Source of the DNA: CBDDKU01 sp965230375
GTDB lineage: Bacteria; Bacteroidota; Bacteroidia; Flavobacteriales_D; Cryomorphaceae
Assembly: GCA_965230375.1 (NCBI GenBank)
Contig: CBDDKU010000005.1
Coordinates: 40,485 to 104,484, forward strand
Length of the DNA stretch: 64,000 bases
Reading direction: 5' to 3'
Part shown: positions 16,909-26,592 of the stretch, piece by piece
Numbering within the stretch: the stretch's first letter is position 1
Layout: every line of letters starts with the position of its first letter
Program-made: the position numbers and the translations under genes
Notes under the pieces: generated by a model
Database searches by the model: none
What the model was told of the DNA's origin: nothing
The model's input: the letters and a program-made list of their open reading frames with translations, nothing else

Positions 16909-19482
16909 ATGTATAAATCACCATTTAAAATTTTAGCCATTAGCTTCTGCGCCATTCTAATGATTGGACTGCCAGATCAAGCTGTGGCTCAGAAAAAGAA
17001 AAAGAAGAAAAAAGGCAAGGAAGAGGCCCCGGCTCCCAAAGAAAAGTCTGATTTCGACAAAGTATCCGAAAAGTGCATCCAGTATGATGGGCTCTTTGAT
17101 ATGATGCGAGATACGACCACAGGAGAAACATACCTCGCAATCGATCCCGATCAATTAGGCAAAGAGTTCATCTACTTCTCTTATGTTGAGAATGGTGTTT
17201 TAGACGCGGGTTATTTCCGCGGAGGATATCGCGGTTCTAAAATTGTGACTTTCCAGAAATCGTATGAATACATTGAGATTGTAGGTCAAAACACAAAATA
17301 CTACTTCGACGAGTCGAACGCAATCAGTAAGGCTGCTCACGCCAATATCAACAACCCCGTTCTGGCAAAGCTTAAAATCAAAGCCACACACGATTCGACT
17401 GGGGTCATGATTGTTAGTGGTGATGACATTTTTAAATCGGAAGATTTTCAAATGGTAAAACGCCCCACACGCAAGGGATCGCCTCCCGGAATGTTGGGAA
17501 AACTCAGTAAATCAAAATCAAAGGTCGACGAAATCAGAAACTACCCAGAGAATACGGATATAATCGTTGACTATGTCTATGAAAATGCGAACCCACAAAA
17601 GTTTGGTTCATCAGCAGTAACTGACCCACGATTCATCACCGTTAAGTATCAACACAGCTTGATCGAGGTTCCAGACAACGACTTCCAGCCGAGAAGGGAC
17701 GATCCAAGAGTTGGGTACTTTATGACGACGGTCAATGATATGACATCCTTCGAAGCAACTCCTTACCGAGATATGATTCATAGATGGAATCTCGTGAAGA
17801 AAGACCCTAGTCAAACCTTGTCTGAGCCAGTAGAGCCTATCGTATATTGGATTGAAAACACCACGCCGGAAGAGTTCAGACCGATTATCAAGGAAGCTGG
17901 AGAACGCTGGAACGAAGCTTTCGAAAAAGCGGGATTCAAAAACGCTTTTCAAGTAAAAATACAGCCAGACACTGCCGAATGGGATGCCGGTGATATTCGC
18001 TACAATGTGCTTAGGTGGACATCTTCTCCACGACCGCCGTTTGGTGGGTATGGCCCGAGCTTTGTCAACCCGCGTACGGGTGAGATTCTGGGTGCAGATA
18101 TCATGCTCGAATACCAAGTCGTTGCAAAACGTTTGTTTAGAAAGGAAACTTTTGAAAAAGCTGGAAGCTCTGATTTTGAAAAGCATGCATACTTAGATGA
18201 TGAACACGCATATTGCTTAATGGGCGATGTGATGAATCAAAACATGGTATTCGGTTTGACAGCAATGGATGCCAAGAATGCTGGGGACGCTGCCAAGGAA
18301 AAGTTTGTACAAGAAACATTGTACCGACTTATTCTTCATGAAATTGGCCATACACTTGGGCTGACACACAACATGCGGGCTTCTACCCTACTCTCAATGG
18401 ATGAGATACACGATCCAGCTATCGTTGAGGAAAAAGGACTGTGCAACTCCGTGATGGAGTACCCAGCAGTTAACTACTCGTCAACACCAGAGCTGGCCAC
18501 CAAATATTACGATGATCGTCCAGGTCCTTACGATTTGTGGGTAATTGAGTATGGCTACAGCCCAGCACTAGAAGATGAAGCGGCTGAAGCAAAACGTCTC
18601 GAAAAGATCTTATCACGATCGACAGAACACCAGCTTGCATACGGAAATGATGGGGACGATATGCGCTCTCCAGGTAAAGGAATCGACCCAGATATCAATA
18701 TCTACGACCTTACCAATGATCCTGTAGCTTATGCCACAGAGCGAATCGAGTTGGTCAATGAAATTATGCCGGGCATCGTGGCCAAATACAGTACAGAAGG
18801 TGAGTCATATCAAACCTTGCTCAATGCTTACTTCTCGTTGAGTGGTGAGTACGGTCGGCAGATTGCAATAATGACGCGACAAATTGGTGGAGTTCACATC
18901 AATAGAGCTATGGTGGGGCAAGCTGGAAATGAGAGCGCAGCATTCACTCCTGTTGAGGCCAGCAAACAAAAAGCTGCTATGGATGCCTTGGCGAAATACG
19001 CCTTCGCACCAGATGCTTTTAGCACATCAGAAGAGATATATGCTCACCTCCAGACCCAGCGCCGAGGTTTTAATCAGCCGCGAAATGGGGAAGACCCTAA
19101 AATTGGTGATCGTATACTTCGAATGCAAGCCGGATGTCTGAATCACCTTCTCAACCCCAACGTGGTTAAGCGAATTTCTAATTCAACATACTATGGGAAT
19201 GAGTATCGACTTGATACGTATTGGACATCTCTCACCGATGCGATATTCAAGGCCGACATTGGCGGAAATGTGAATAACATGCGACAGAATCTCCAGGTTG
19301 AATACACGACCAGGATGAGCAAGATCATTAATGATAAAAAGTATGACCATGTCGCCAGATCAATGGCCTTGTATGAACTAAACAGAATTGATCAAATGGC
19401 TAAGAATGGAGCTGGAAACACGCTATCTAAAGCGCATAAGGCTCATTTGAGACAGATTGTCAAAGAAGCCAAAGACGCCTAA
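16909..19482 (+). CDS. Zinc-dependent metalloprotease (DUF5117/DUF4953 type)
   Basis: An 857-residue exported metzincin-like protease. Signal peptide MYKSPFKILAISFCAILMIG is followed by a very basic stretch of lysines after the cleavage region. The N-terminal half (about 60-330) matches DUF5118/DUF5117-type domains. The catalytic site HEIGHTLGLTH at residues 477-487 is an HEXXHXXGXXH zinc motif, followed by a met-turn candidate SVMEYP near residue 520. A DUF4953-like C-terminal region follows. It probably degrades proteins in the periplasm or outside the cell. A strong terminator follows at 19504-19534. Confidence 0.88.
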   Translation: MYKSPFKILAISFCAILMIGLPDQAVAQKKKKKKKGKEEAPAPKEKSDFDKVSEKCIQYDGLFDMMRDTTTGETYLAIDPDQLGKEFIYFSYVENGVLDAGYFRGGYRGSKIVTFQKSYEYIEIVGQNTKYYFDESNAISKAAHANINNPVLAKLKIKATHDSTGVMIVSGDDIFKSEDFQMVKRPTRKGSPPGMLGKLSKSKSKVDEIRNYPENTDIIVDYVYENANPQKFGSSAVTDPRFITVKYQHSLIEVPDNDFQPRRDDPRVGYFMTTVNDMTSFEATPYRDMIHRWNLVKKDPSQTLSEPVEPIVYWIENTTPEEFRPIIKEAGERWNEAFEKAGFKNAFQVKIQPDTAEWDAGDIRYNVLRWTSSPRPPFGGYGPSFVNPRTGEILGADIMLEYQVVAKRLFRKETFEKAGSSDFEKHAYLDDEHAYCLMGDVMNQNMVFGLTAMDAKNAGDAAKEKFVQETLYRLILHEIGHTLGLTHNMRASTLLSMDEIHDPAIVEEKGLCNSVMEYPAVNYSSTPELATKYYDDRPGPYDLWVIEYGYSPALEDEAAEAKRLEKILSRSTEHQLAYGNDGDDMRSPGKGIDPDINIYDLTNDPVAYATERIELVNEIMPGIVAKYSTEGESYQTLLNAYFSLSGEYGRQIAIMTRQIGGVHINRAMVGQAGNESAAFTPVEASKQKAAMDALAKYAFAPDAFSTSEEIYAHLQTQRRGFNQPRNGEDPKIGDRILRMQAGCLNHLLNPNVVKRISNSTYYGNEYRLDTYWTSLTDAIFKADIGGNVNNMRQNLQVEYTTRMSKIINDKKYDHVARSMALYELNRIDQMAKNGAGNTLSKAHKAHLRQIVKEAKDA

Positions 19483-19503
19483 ATCAATCTCTCGATACTG
19501 ACA

Positions 19504-19534
19504 AAAGGGAAGCCATGTGCTTCCCTTTCTTTTT
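19504..19534 (+). terminator. Terminator after the metalloprotease
   Basis: Ten-base-pair perfect stem AAAGGGAAGC / GCTTCCCTTT, 5-base loop, then CTTTTT. It lies 22 bases after the stop codon. Confidence 0.88.
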
Positions 19535-19574
19535 GCGCTGGATTATCACTATTTTTGCGGTTTCAAATTAGGTT

Positions 19575-20108
19575 ATGAAGGTTTTTCAATTTCGCGTGCT
19601 GATAGATAATGTAGATGGGGTTTTCCGCGACATCCAGATTTCCGAAAAGTCTACATTCTTAGAACTTCACAATACCATTATCGAAGCTTTTTCATTTTCG
19701 GGAATGGAGATGGCTTCATTCTATATAAGCGATGAAGAGTGGGAAAAAGGTGAAGAAATTACCTTGATGGATATCATGGCTGATCCAGATCAGGATCCCG
19801 TAAAGCTCATGGACGAAACGCCGCTCAATGATATAGTTGGCGACGACGGAGATAGACTTCTCTACGTTTATGACTTTATGAAGCTTTGGATATTCTATGT
19901 TGAGTTGACATCTGTACTCGAGGCATCAGAAGACGCAGGCTTACCCAAAGTAACCCTGCTCGTTGGCGACGCTCCAGCAGAAGATTCTATTGATGAAGCC
20001 GGAGCGATGAAAATCGAAATGGATGAATCAGATCCCCTTTTTGATTCGGAGTTTGACATTGAAGACGATAATAGATTCGAATCTTTTGATGACTCAATCG
20101 AGTACTGA
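19575..20108 (+). CDS. pRiA4b ORF-3-like protein
   Basis: A 177-residue protein of the plasmid pRiA4b ORF-3 (IS1096 passenger TnpR-like) family. The N-terminal VFQFRVLIDNVDGVFRDIQISEKSTFLELHNTI split across strands, and the GMEMASFYISDEEWEKG segment, are typical. The last 50 residues are strongly acidic (EDDNRFESFDDSIEY end). Despite the name, nothing here is mobile. The gene overlaps the miaA start by 20 bases, implying translational coupling with the tRNA-modifying enzyme. Function unknown. Confidence 0.75.
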   Translation: MKVFQFRVLIDNVDGVFRDIQISEKSTFLELHNTIIEAFSFSGMEMASFYISDEEWEKGEEITLMDIMADPDQDPVKLMDETPLNDIVGDDGDRLLYVYDFMKLWIFYVELTSVLEASEDAGLPKVTLLVGDAPAEDSIDEAGAMKIEMDESDPLFDSEFDIEDDNRFESFDDSIEY

Positions 20109-21027
20109 TCAATTCGGAGATAAATTTCCAGTTATTTTTATCTGCGGTCCTACCGCAGTGGGCAAGACAGCACTTTCTATAAAAGTCGCCAAGGAATTTG
20201 ACGGCGAGATCATTTCCGCCGATTCGAGACAGTTTTACAAAGAGCTTACAATTGGTACGGCTAAGGTGACCCAAAGCGAGATGGATGGAGTACCGCATCA
20301 CTTTATCGACAGCCTATCCATTACAGAAAATTACACCGCCGGAAAGTTTGGAGAAGATGCTCTAGCCATAATTCAAGCCATTCACCAAAAAGGGAAGTTG
20401 CCAGTCGTAGTCGGTGGTTCAGGGCTATACATTAAGGCTCTGATAGAAGGTCTGGACAATCTACCGTCGGATGAAGCCTTGAGAACCTTGCTGAACAAAC
20501 GCTTTGAAAATGAAGGGCTTCAGCCTTTAATTGAAGAGCTCAAGGAAAAAGATCCATCATACTTCGAAAAGGCTGACATACAAAATCCCGTTAGGGTAAT
20601 TCGAGCTCTTGAGATAATCGAATTAACTGGTATTCCAGTGACTCAGCAACAATCAAGCTCATCAAAGAATAGACCCTTTCACCCAATTGTTATCGGCTTG
20701 AACAGGGAACGATCTGATCTGTATAAAGCTATTGACCAACGCGTTGATCAAATGATTGATGCAGGACTTGTAGAAGAAGCCAGGACTGTAGCTGAGTTTG
20801 AAGGTAGTCAAGCGCTTCAAACGGTGGGCTATCAAGAGCTATTTCCATATTTCAGGAACGAAGCATCATTGGAAGATTCGATAGAGCTCATCAAAAGAAA
20901 TTCCCGCCGATATGCCAAAAGACAGTTGACATGGCTTCGAAAAATGGAGAATGTGAACTGGTTTGACGCTGGCCAGTCTGCCGATGCATGCAGGTGGATT
21001 GCTGAAAAAATAGCCTCGAAGAACTAA
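20089..21027 (+). CDS. miaA: tRNA dimethylallyltransferase
   Basis: A 312-residue MiaA. It transfers dimethylallyl to A37 of tRNAs that read codons beginning with U. P-loop GPTAVGKT is at residues 20-27. ISADSRQFYKELTIGTAKVT and HHFIDSLSITENYTAGKF are family motifs, and LIKRNSRRYAKRQLTWLRK is the C-terminal tRNA-binding motif. I chose the ATG at 20089 (MTQSSTDQFGDKFPVIF). An ATG at 20023 would run deep into the upstream gene. The 20-base overlap with the upstream gene suggests coupled translation. Confidence 0.96.
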   Translation: MTQSSTDQFGDKFPVIFICGPTAVGKTALSIKVAKEFDGEIISADSRQFYKELTIGTAKVTQSEMDGVPHHFIDSLSITENYTAGKFGEDALAIIQAIHQKGKLPVVVGGSGLYIKALIEGLDNLPSDEALRTLLNKRFENEGLQPLIEELKEKDPSYFEKADIQNPVRVIRALEIIELTGIPVTQQQSSSSKNRPFHPIVIGLNRERSDLYKAIDQRVDQMIDAGLVEEARTVAEFEGSQALQTVGYQELFPYFRNEASLEDSIELIKRNSRRYAKRQLTWLRKMENVNWFDAGQSADACRWIAEKIASKN

Positions 21028-21160
21028 ATCGAAACTTTTCAACAGGTCTGGAAAACTTGCGATTTTCATGAAGCATATTTGCTATGAATCCTGGGAGAAT
21101 ACTGTAAATTTGGTCAAAATCTGAGTAGTACCCAGAAAGGTTTTATTAAACAGGTAGAAT

Positions 21161-21493
21161 ATGAGCAATAGGTTGGAATTGATCGCTGAGATGTTGGAGA
21201 AGAATCCGGATGATACCTTTTTGAATTATGCCGCCGCTCTCGAGCATAAGAGCAATGATGAGCCGAAGAAGGCAATTAAAATTTTCAAGAAAATTGTTGA
21301 CCAAGATCCGGAGTACTTGCCTACTTATTATCAGCTCGGAAAGCTTCTTGAAGGTCAGGGTAAGACTGAGCATGCCATAGAAGTATACAAGAAAGGTGCA
21401 GTGCTGGCGCGTCAAAAAAATGATCTAAAAGCGATGGGAGAGCTCTCTGAAGCGCTTTTGATCCTTGATGCCAGCGATGGGGAAGTTTGGTAG
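21161..21493 (+). CDS. Small TPR protein
   Basis: A 110-residue soluble protein made of about two tetratricopeptide repeats: NPDDTFLNYAAALEHKSND, then PKKAIKIFKKIVDQDPEYLPTYYQLGKLLE divided between helices, then HAIEVYKKGAVLARQKND. TPR units form protein-binding surfaces, and no enzymatic domain is present. No signal peptide. It lies 134 bases after miaA and 69 bases before the prolyl oligopeptidase, and may belong to either transcript. Confidence 0.85.
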   Translation: MSNRLELIAEMLEKNPDDTFLNYAAALEHKSNDEPKKAIKIFKKIVDQDPEYLPTYYQLGKLLEGQGKTEHAIEVYKKGAVLARQKNDLKAMGELSEALLILDASDGEVW

Positions 21494-21561
21494 AGATTTT
21501 CTATTAAAACCATCACTACAGGGCACTGGTGTCCTGCTAGTTTTCAATATCAGTTACAAAC

Positions 21562-23709
21562 ATGAACATTAAAGTTGCAATAGCAGCCGCTGTCCTATTA
21601 GTAGGATGCGGAAGCAATGAGGATATGAAAGTATCTACATCCATCCAATACCCAGATACGCGTACAGAAAAAATCGAAGACGATTATTTCGGAACGACAG
21701 TTAGCGATGAGTACCGCTGGTTAGAAAACGACACGGCATCGGAAACTGAAGCCTGGGTGAAAGCCGAAAACAAGGTGACGAACGGATACCTGAGTGCCAT
21801 CCCCTATCGCGATCAAATCCAAAAGCGTCTCGAGGAACTCGTCAATTATCCTAGAATTTCAGCGCCAAGCAAAATTGGTGATTACTATTTTTTCTCAAAA
21901 AATGACGGTCTCCAAAATCAATCGGTGATTTTCTACCAAAAAGGTCGCGATGGAGAGCCACAGGTCTTTATTGATCCAAATAAGCTATCGGAAGACGGAA
22001 CAGTATCGATCAGCCCGCTTGGTGCATCGCTTGATGACAAATATATCGCCTATACTGAATCAGAAGCGGGAAGCGACTGGTCGAAGGTGTATATCCGCGA
22101 AATTGCCACAAATACCAAGCTCGATGACGAGTTGAAGTGGGTGAAATTTACTGGAGCTGCTTGGACAAAAGATGGATTCTACTACAGCAAGTACCCTGCT
22201 CCTGCCCCAGGAACCGAACTCTCTGCAGACAACAAAGACCACAGCATCTACTTCCACAAGCTGGGAACACCGCAATCTGAAGATATGCTCTTTTACCGAA
22301 ATGAAAAGGACCCCAATCTTTATCACTGGTGCAGCATTACAGAAGATGACAAGTTTCTCGTGATGTATGCCGCTTCGGGAACTGATGGATACGAGCTATT
22401 CATTAAGGACATGGAGAATGACGGTCCATTGACCAAGATATGCTCTGGATATGCTAACAAGACTTCGATCATAGATCACAAAGACGGAAAACTTATTGCC
22501 CTCACGGATATCGGTGCTCCAAACTACCGTGTAGTCGCCATCGATCCGAACAATTACGAAAAGGAGAATTGGGTAGAACTCATTCCTGAACGCGAAGAGA
22601 CTTTAACAAATGTTTCTACTGGTGGTGGGTACCTATTCGCTGAGTACTTGAATAGTGCTACCTCGCAGGTATTTCAGATGAACTACGATGGTTCTTCAGT
22701 GAGAGAAATAGAACTGCCAGGGCCAGGTAGTGCTGGTGGTTTCAGCGGAAAATTAGAAGATGAAACGCTGTTTTACACCTATTCTTCATTTACTTACCCA
22801 TCTACTATCTTTGAATTTGACATTGAAAGTGGTGAGTCAACTCTATTCAACAAGCCTGACTTGCAGTTTGATCCTGAAAATTTTATTTCAAAGCAAGTCG
22901 TTTTCAAGAGTAAGGATGGTACGGAAGTTCCCATGTTCATCGTTCACAAAAAAGGTCTTGAATTAAATGGAAAGAACCCAACTTTCCTCTACGGCTATGG
23001 TGGATTCAATATTAGCCTATCACCTTACTTCAGCCCAACAAATATTTTCTTCCTCGAGAACGGTGGTGTATACGCTGTGCCTAGTCTACGAGGTGGTGGA
23101 GAGTTTGGTGAAGAATGGCACAAAGGTGGAATGAAGGAGAAAAAGCAAAATGTTTTCGACGACTTTATCGCCGCAGCTGAATACCTGATCAATGAGAAGT
23201 ATACAAGCCCTGACTATCTAGCCATCAGCGGGGGGTCAAATGGTGGGCTTTTGGTTGGTGCCGCCATGACGCAGCGACCTGAGCTGTTCAAAGTGGCCTT
23301 GCCTGCTGTTGGTGTACTCGACATGTTGAGATTTCACCGCTTTACCGTGGGTAAAGGGTGGATTCCTGAGTATGGGTGCGCAGATAGTTCAAAAACAGAA
23401 TTCGAGTACTTGTATGCCTATTCGCCACTTCACAACCTGAAATCAGGTGTAGAATATCCAAGCACCATGATAACAACGGGTGATCACGACGATCGTGTTG
23501 TTCCGGCGCACTCATTCAAGTTTGCTGCCAAGCTACAGGCTAGTCACGCAGGTTCAAATCCGGTTTTGATCCGAATTGAAACAGATGCTGGTCACGGTGC
23601 AGGTAAACCGATGAGCAAGGTGTTGGAAGAACGTGCGGATGTTTGGTCTTTCGTTCTTTACGAAATGGGGGTAGAATCACTTGATAAGCCCACTCAGATG
23701 AAGCAGTAG
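21562..23709 (+). CDS. Prolyl oligopeptidase family serine peptidase (S9A)
   Basis: A 715-residue lipoprotein (lipobox LLVGC near residue 16) of peptidase family S9. The N-terminal beta-propeller (about 70-430) limits access to short peptides, and the C-terminal alpha/beta hydrolase domain carries the catalytic triad. Ser559 is in SGGSNGG, the Asp is in GDHDDRVVP (about 641-644), and His678 is in DAGHGAG. The N-terminal EDDYFGTTVSDEYRWLEN is the S9A signature. It cleaves after proline in oligopeptides, here probably in the periplasm. The next gene starts at the base after its stop codon. Confidence 0.95.
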   Translation: MNIKVAIAAAVLLVGCGSNEDMKVSTSIQYPDTRTEKIEDDYFGTTVSDEYRWLENDTASETEAWVKAENKVTNGYLSAIPYRDQIQKRLEELVNYPRISAPSKIGDYYFFSKNDGLQNQSVIFYQKGRDGEPQVFIDPNKLSEDGTVSISPLGASLDDKYIAYTESEAGSDWSKVYIREIATNTKLDDELKWVKFTGAAWTKDGFYYSKYPAPAPGTELSADNKDHSIYFHKLGTPQSEDMLFYRNEKDPNLYHWCSITEDDKFLVMYAASGTDGYELFIKDMENDGPLTKICSGYANKTSIIDHKDGKLIALTDIGAPNYRVVAIDPNNYEKENWVELIPEREETLTNVSTGGGYLFAEYLNSATSQVFQMNYDGSSVREIELPGPGSAGGFSGKLEDETLFYTYSSFTYPSTIFEFDIESGESTLFNKPDLQFDPENFISKQVVFKSKDGTEVPMFIVHKKGLELNGKNPTFLYGYGGFNISLSPYFSPTNIFFLENGGVYAVPSLRGGGEFGEEWHKGGMKEKKQNVFDDFIAAAEYLINEKYTSPDYLAISGGSNGGLLVGAAMTQRPELFKVALPAVGVLDMLRFHRFTVGKGWIPEYGCADSSKTEFEYLYAYSPLHNLKSGVEYPSTMITTGDHDDRVVPAHSFKFAAKLQASHAGSNPVLIRIETDAGHGAGKPMSKVLEERADVWSFVLYEMGVESLDKPTQMKQ

Positions 23710-24768
23710 ATGAAGCGGATCAAACGATTTTTTAAAACCAATCTGGGAATCACTTCCCTCCTGCTGGTTTTGATCGTCCGTTTTATTTTCAAAATATTTC
23801 CAATTCTACAAGAGTTCGTCTATTTCGACGGACTCTTTCCTTTTATCAGGCGATTGCAGTCCTGGCTCTATTTTCTCTGGGTGATACCCGGCTACTTTGT
23901 CCTATTTGCCTCACTCTTGTTGATTTTGATTGTTGGTATCCGAAGGAGAAAATCATGGAAGAGCTTTTTCATGAATCTCTTGAATGGTGTTTCATGGATT
24001 CTCGTGATTTTCATGCTCTACTTCGGCTATCAATACACGGGTAAGGGCTACGCTGAAAGAAATCAACTCGCAGTAAGCGATCAGAAAGTTAACATCGCGG
24101 AAGTCTATTTGGAAGTGATGGAAGATGCGCATTTAGCCCGGTTAAATCTTGATATTCCCACGGACTCATCCATCCTGTGGTATTCAAAAATACCAAGCGA
24201 TGAAGAGATAAGCACCTGGGTTAGTTCGATTCTCACAGACTACCCTGCTTCACAAGTATCTACCAAAACACAGCGTATTCGCCCCGAGGGCACCTTACGG
24301 CGCTTGGGTATATCTGGTATTTATAATCCGTTTACAGGTGAAGCCAATATAGATGCCGGGCTGACGAATCTGCAGCAGGTTTATGTGCTCGCCCATGAAT
24401 TGGCGCATAGCATGGGTGTTACCAGTGAAGCCGAAGCCAACTTTGTATCATTTCTCGCCTGTTTGAATAGCAAAGACCCGATGGGTGAATATGCCGCTCA
24501 ATACATGTTGTGGCGTCAAGTGGCTCGAGAAGTAAATCGTGAGTTGACTCCAGAACAGGTCGAAGCACTGGCGTCTAAAATTCCGGAAGAGTTGCGCATA
24601 GACCGCGAGGCGATTATTCGGCAGTATTATAAGCATGAAGCCTATTTTCCAGAGCTCACAGATGCGCTAAACGATACGTATTTGAAAGTACAGGGAATCT
24701 CGAGTGGTATCGAGAATTATAATGAATTTCTCCAACTCTATTTGAGCTGGAGAAATTCGAAAGATTAG
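23710..24768 (+). CDS. DUF3810 membrane protein with HELAH motif
   Basis: A 352-residue inner-membrane protein of family DUF3810. Three membrane segments lie near residues 14-34, 57-79 and 91-109. A soluble domain carries HELAH at 229-233, preceded by VYVLA and followed by SMGVTSEAEANF. This is an HEXXH zinc-peptidase-like motif with a downstream EAEAN glutamate as a possible third ligand. Activity has not been shown for the family as far as I know. It begins immediately after the prolyl oligopeptidase stop (zero gap), so the two are co-transcribed. Its end overlaps the convergent gene by 4 bases. Confidence 0.82.
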   Translation: MKRIKRFFKTNLGITSLLLVLIVRFIFKIFPILQEFVYFDGLFPFIRRLQSWLYFLWVIPGYFVLFASLLLILIVGIRRRKSWKSFFMNLLNGVSWILVIFMLYFGYQYTGKGYAERNQLAVSDQKVNIAEVYLEVMEDAHLARLNLDIPTDSSILWYSKIPSDEEISTWVSSILTDYPASQVSTKTQRIRPEGTLRRLGISGIYNPFTGEANIDAGLTNLQQVYVLAHELAHSMGVTSEAEANFVSFLACLNSKDPMGEYAAQYMLWRQVAREVNRELTPEQVEALASKIPEELRIDREAIIRQYYKHEAYFPELTDALNDTYLKVQGISSGIENYNEFLQLYLSWRNSKD

Positions 24769-25847
24769 TATCCGACAATATTCAGCGGCATCCTTTCGGC
24801 TGCATGAACTTTTCCATCGATTCCAACGGCTTTGTAAGTGACAAAATAAGAGTCACCATTTCCACCATGGACAGTGGCATCATAAGACCAACCTTCGTTC
24901 AGGTCACGTGTTTGAAACACGATCTCACCTTGTTGATTAGTGATGATCATCAAGAACGATTCGATCTTGTATGCCCCTTCTATTTTGTAGGTATCGTTTA
25001 TTCCGTCACCATTTGGAGAGAAAGCGTTGTGCACGATAAGGCTTGAACCTTCTTGTACTTTCACTTGTATCTGATCAACTGACTCTTGTCCGTCATCGTT
25101 TTTCACCGTCAGATAAACCATGTATGTACCTGGCTCATCGAAAGTAACTTCCGGAGACTTATCGCTAGATCCACCCCATCTTCCAAAATCCCATGAGTAT
25201 GAATCGCCATCACCGAGATTATCAAACTTCACTTTAAGTGGTGCATAACCAAATATCTCGCTCGCTCCAATTATTGCATCCACCTGAGAGATGGCTTCCA
25301 CTACTTGGCTATCATCAACAGTTTTAACCGTAGGTTCTTTCACTACAGTTTGAATTTGCGGCGATTCAACTCTACCCTGTGGTTCAACAGAAGTTACCGA
25401 GTTGACAGGCATCTCATCAAGCTCGTACGTATCGATCTCCTTTACTTCCATCGCATCGTTTACAACGATAGATGAAGGAGACTTTTCAACCACTGCTATT
25501 TGCGCTCGAGTTTCTTCTTGATTTGCGGCCTTTAACCCAACAGGAGTTTTAGATACCGTTGAAACATCACTCTCACTCAAATCAGCATTTTCGAGAGTTT
25601 GTTTCGTTTCATGAACTGATGCGATTTCTTCACTATTCGCGGATGATCTATTGGCACTGTAAAATGCCAATGACAAGATCATCGCACCACCAACCAACAA
25701 GCCTAAGTTTGGTCTGAATGCCGAAACTGTTGATGGGCTTCCACCTTGCACCTGCGATTGAATAGCTTCCCAAGCTCCTTTTGGAACTGAAGCATTCGCA
25801 TCTCGGAGTTGTTCTCCTATTCTTATTTCAAAAATGTCCTTATTCAC
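24765..25847 (-). CDS. Membrane protein with PKD domain and gliding-motility C-terminal domain (sigma-factor partner)
   Basis: A 360-residue protein with mixed architecture. Residues 1-45 are cytoplasmic and resemble the short N-terminal segments of Bacteroidota anti-sigma-like proteins (IFEIRIGEQLRDANASVPKG, AWEAIQSQV). One membrane helix spans about 49-64, followed by a low-complexity Ser/Thr/Glu/Val linker to about residue 195. A PKD-like domain spans about 198-270 (GYAPLKVKFDNLGDGDSYSWDFG). The C-terminal domain begins NAFSPNGDGINDTYKI and belongs to the gliding motility/T9SS type B family. Its gene overlaps the ECF sigma gene by 8 bases. I infer that it senses the envelope and controls that sigma factor. 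A surface-sorting domain on a membrane-spanning protein is unusual. Confidence 0.78.
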   Translation of the reverse strand: MNKDIFEIRIGEQLRDANASVPKGAWEAIQSQVQGGSPSTVSAFRPNLGLLVGGAMILSLAFYSANRSSANSEEIASVHETKQTLENADLSESDVSTVSKTPVGLKAANQEETRAQIAVVEKSPSSIVVNDAMEVKEIDTYELDEMPVNSVTSVEPQGRVESPQIQTVVKEPTVKTVDDSQVVEAISQVDAIIGASEIFGYAPLKVKFDNLGDGDSYSWDFGRWGGSSDKSPEVTFDEPGTYMVYLTVKNDDGQESVDQIQVKVQEGSSLIVHNAFSPNGDGINDTYKIEGAYKIESFLMIITNQQGEIVFQTRDLNEGWSYDATVHGGNGDSYFVTYKAVGIDGKVHAAERMPLNIVGY

Positions 25848-26442
25848 TATAAGTACCTTTTAATTCTTCTGTAATAAGCTTGCGCATATACGCTTTAGCT
25901 TTTCTGTATTGAGTTTTGGATGTACTTTCCGTAATCCCTAGTTGTTCAGCTATCTCCTTATGACTGTATTCTTCCACACAATAGAGGTTGAATACAGTAC
26001 GATATCCCACCGGCATAGAATGAATCAACTCAGTGAGTCGTTCATTGCTCAGAAGCGGACCTTCATCCTCGAAAGGGTCGATGGTATCATCTGCTTCCAA
26101 TTTATACTCTATGCCAAAAAGCGAGACATTGTCCTTCATACGCTTATTCCGCCTGATGTGATCGAGTGCATTATTTGCAATCGTACGTCTGATCCATGCC
26201 CCCAAGGGCCCTTTCCCATTGTACAAGTGCAACTTCTGAAACACCTTCACAAACCCGTCTTGAAACATGTCCTGAGCTTCTTCATAGTCAGAACCATATC
26301 GCAAGCACAAAGCCATCATCTGGCCGGAATACTTTTCAAACAGCTGAGACTGGGCACGGTCGTTTCCGTCAATACAAGCCTTCGCCAACTGTAAGTCTTC
26401 CAAATCGCTATTTGTTGCTTTGTCTGTATTGACTGATTTCAT
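25840..26442 (-). CDS. ECF-type RNA polymerase sigma factor
   Basis: A 200-residue sigma-70 family factor of the extracytoplasmic function group. Region 2 is at about 40-105 (FEKYSGQMMALCLRYGSDYEEAQDMFQDGFVKVF broken by a turn, then GPLGAWIRRTIANNALDHIRRNKR). Region 4 is at about 135-185 (MPVGYRTVFNLYCVEEYSHKEIAEQLGITESTSKTQYRKAK). The linker is longer than usual and acidic. It is followed by and overlaps the PKD/CTD membrane protein, the usual place of an anti-sigma factor. Upstream is a 150-base gap facing the T9SS BNR gene, a possible target. Confidence 0.93.
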   Translation of the reverse strand: MKSVNTDKATNSDLEDLQLAKACIDGNDRAQSQLFEKYSGQMMALCLRYGSDYEEAQDMFQDGFVKVFQKLHLYNGKGPLGAWIRRTIANNALDHIRRNKRMKDNVSLFGIEYKLEADDTIDPFEDEGPLLSNERLTELIHSMPVGYRTVFNLYCVEEYSHKEIAEQLGITESTSKTQYRKAKAYMRKLITEELKGTYSE

Positions 26443-26592
26443 TTAAAATAGTTGCACATTTTCTTCAAAGAAAGTTGAATCTATTCGAATACGGAGAAAA
26501 GAACTCAGGTGAAAATCAAAGAAACGATGAATCCAGGTTTTGCTCTTTTGGTGAAACATCCAGATATTGAACACCATAAAAGCCTGAAACAT

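Noticed and set aside
19575..20108. Mobile element passenger gene
   Set aside because: The family name mentions IS1096 and a plasmid, but there is no transposase, terminal repeat or target duplication here.
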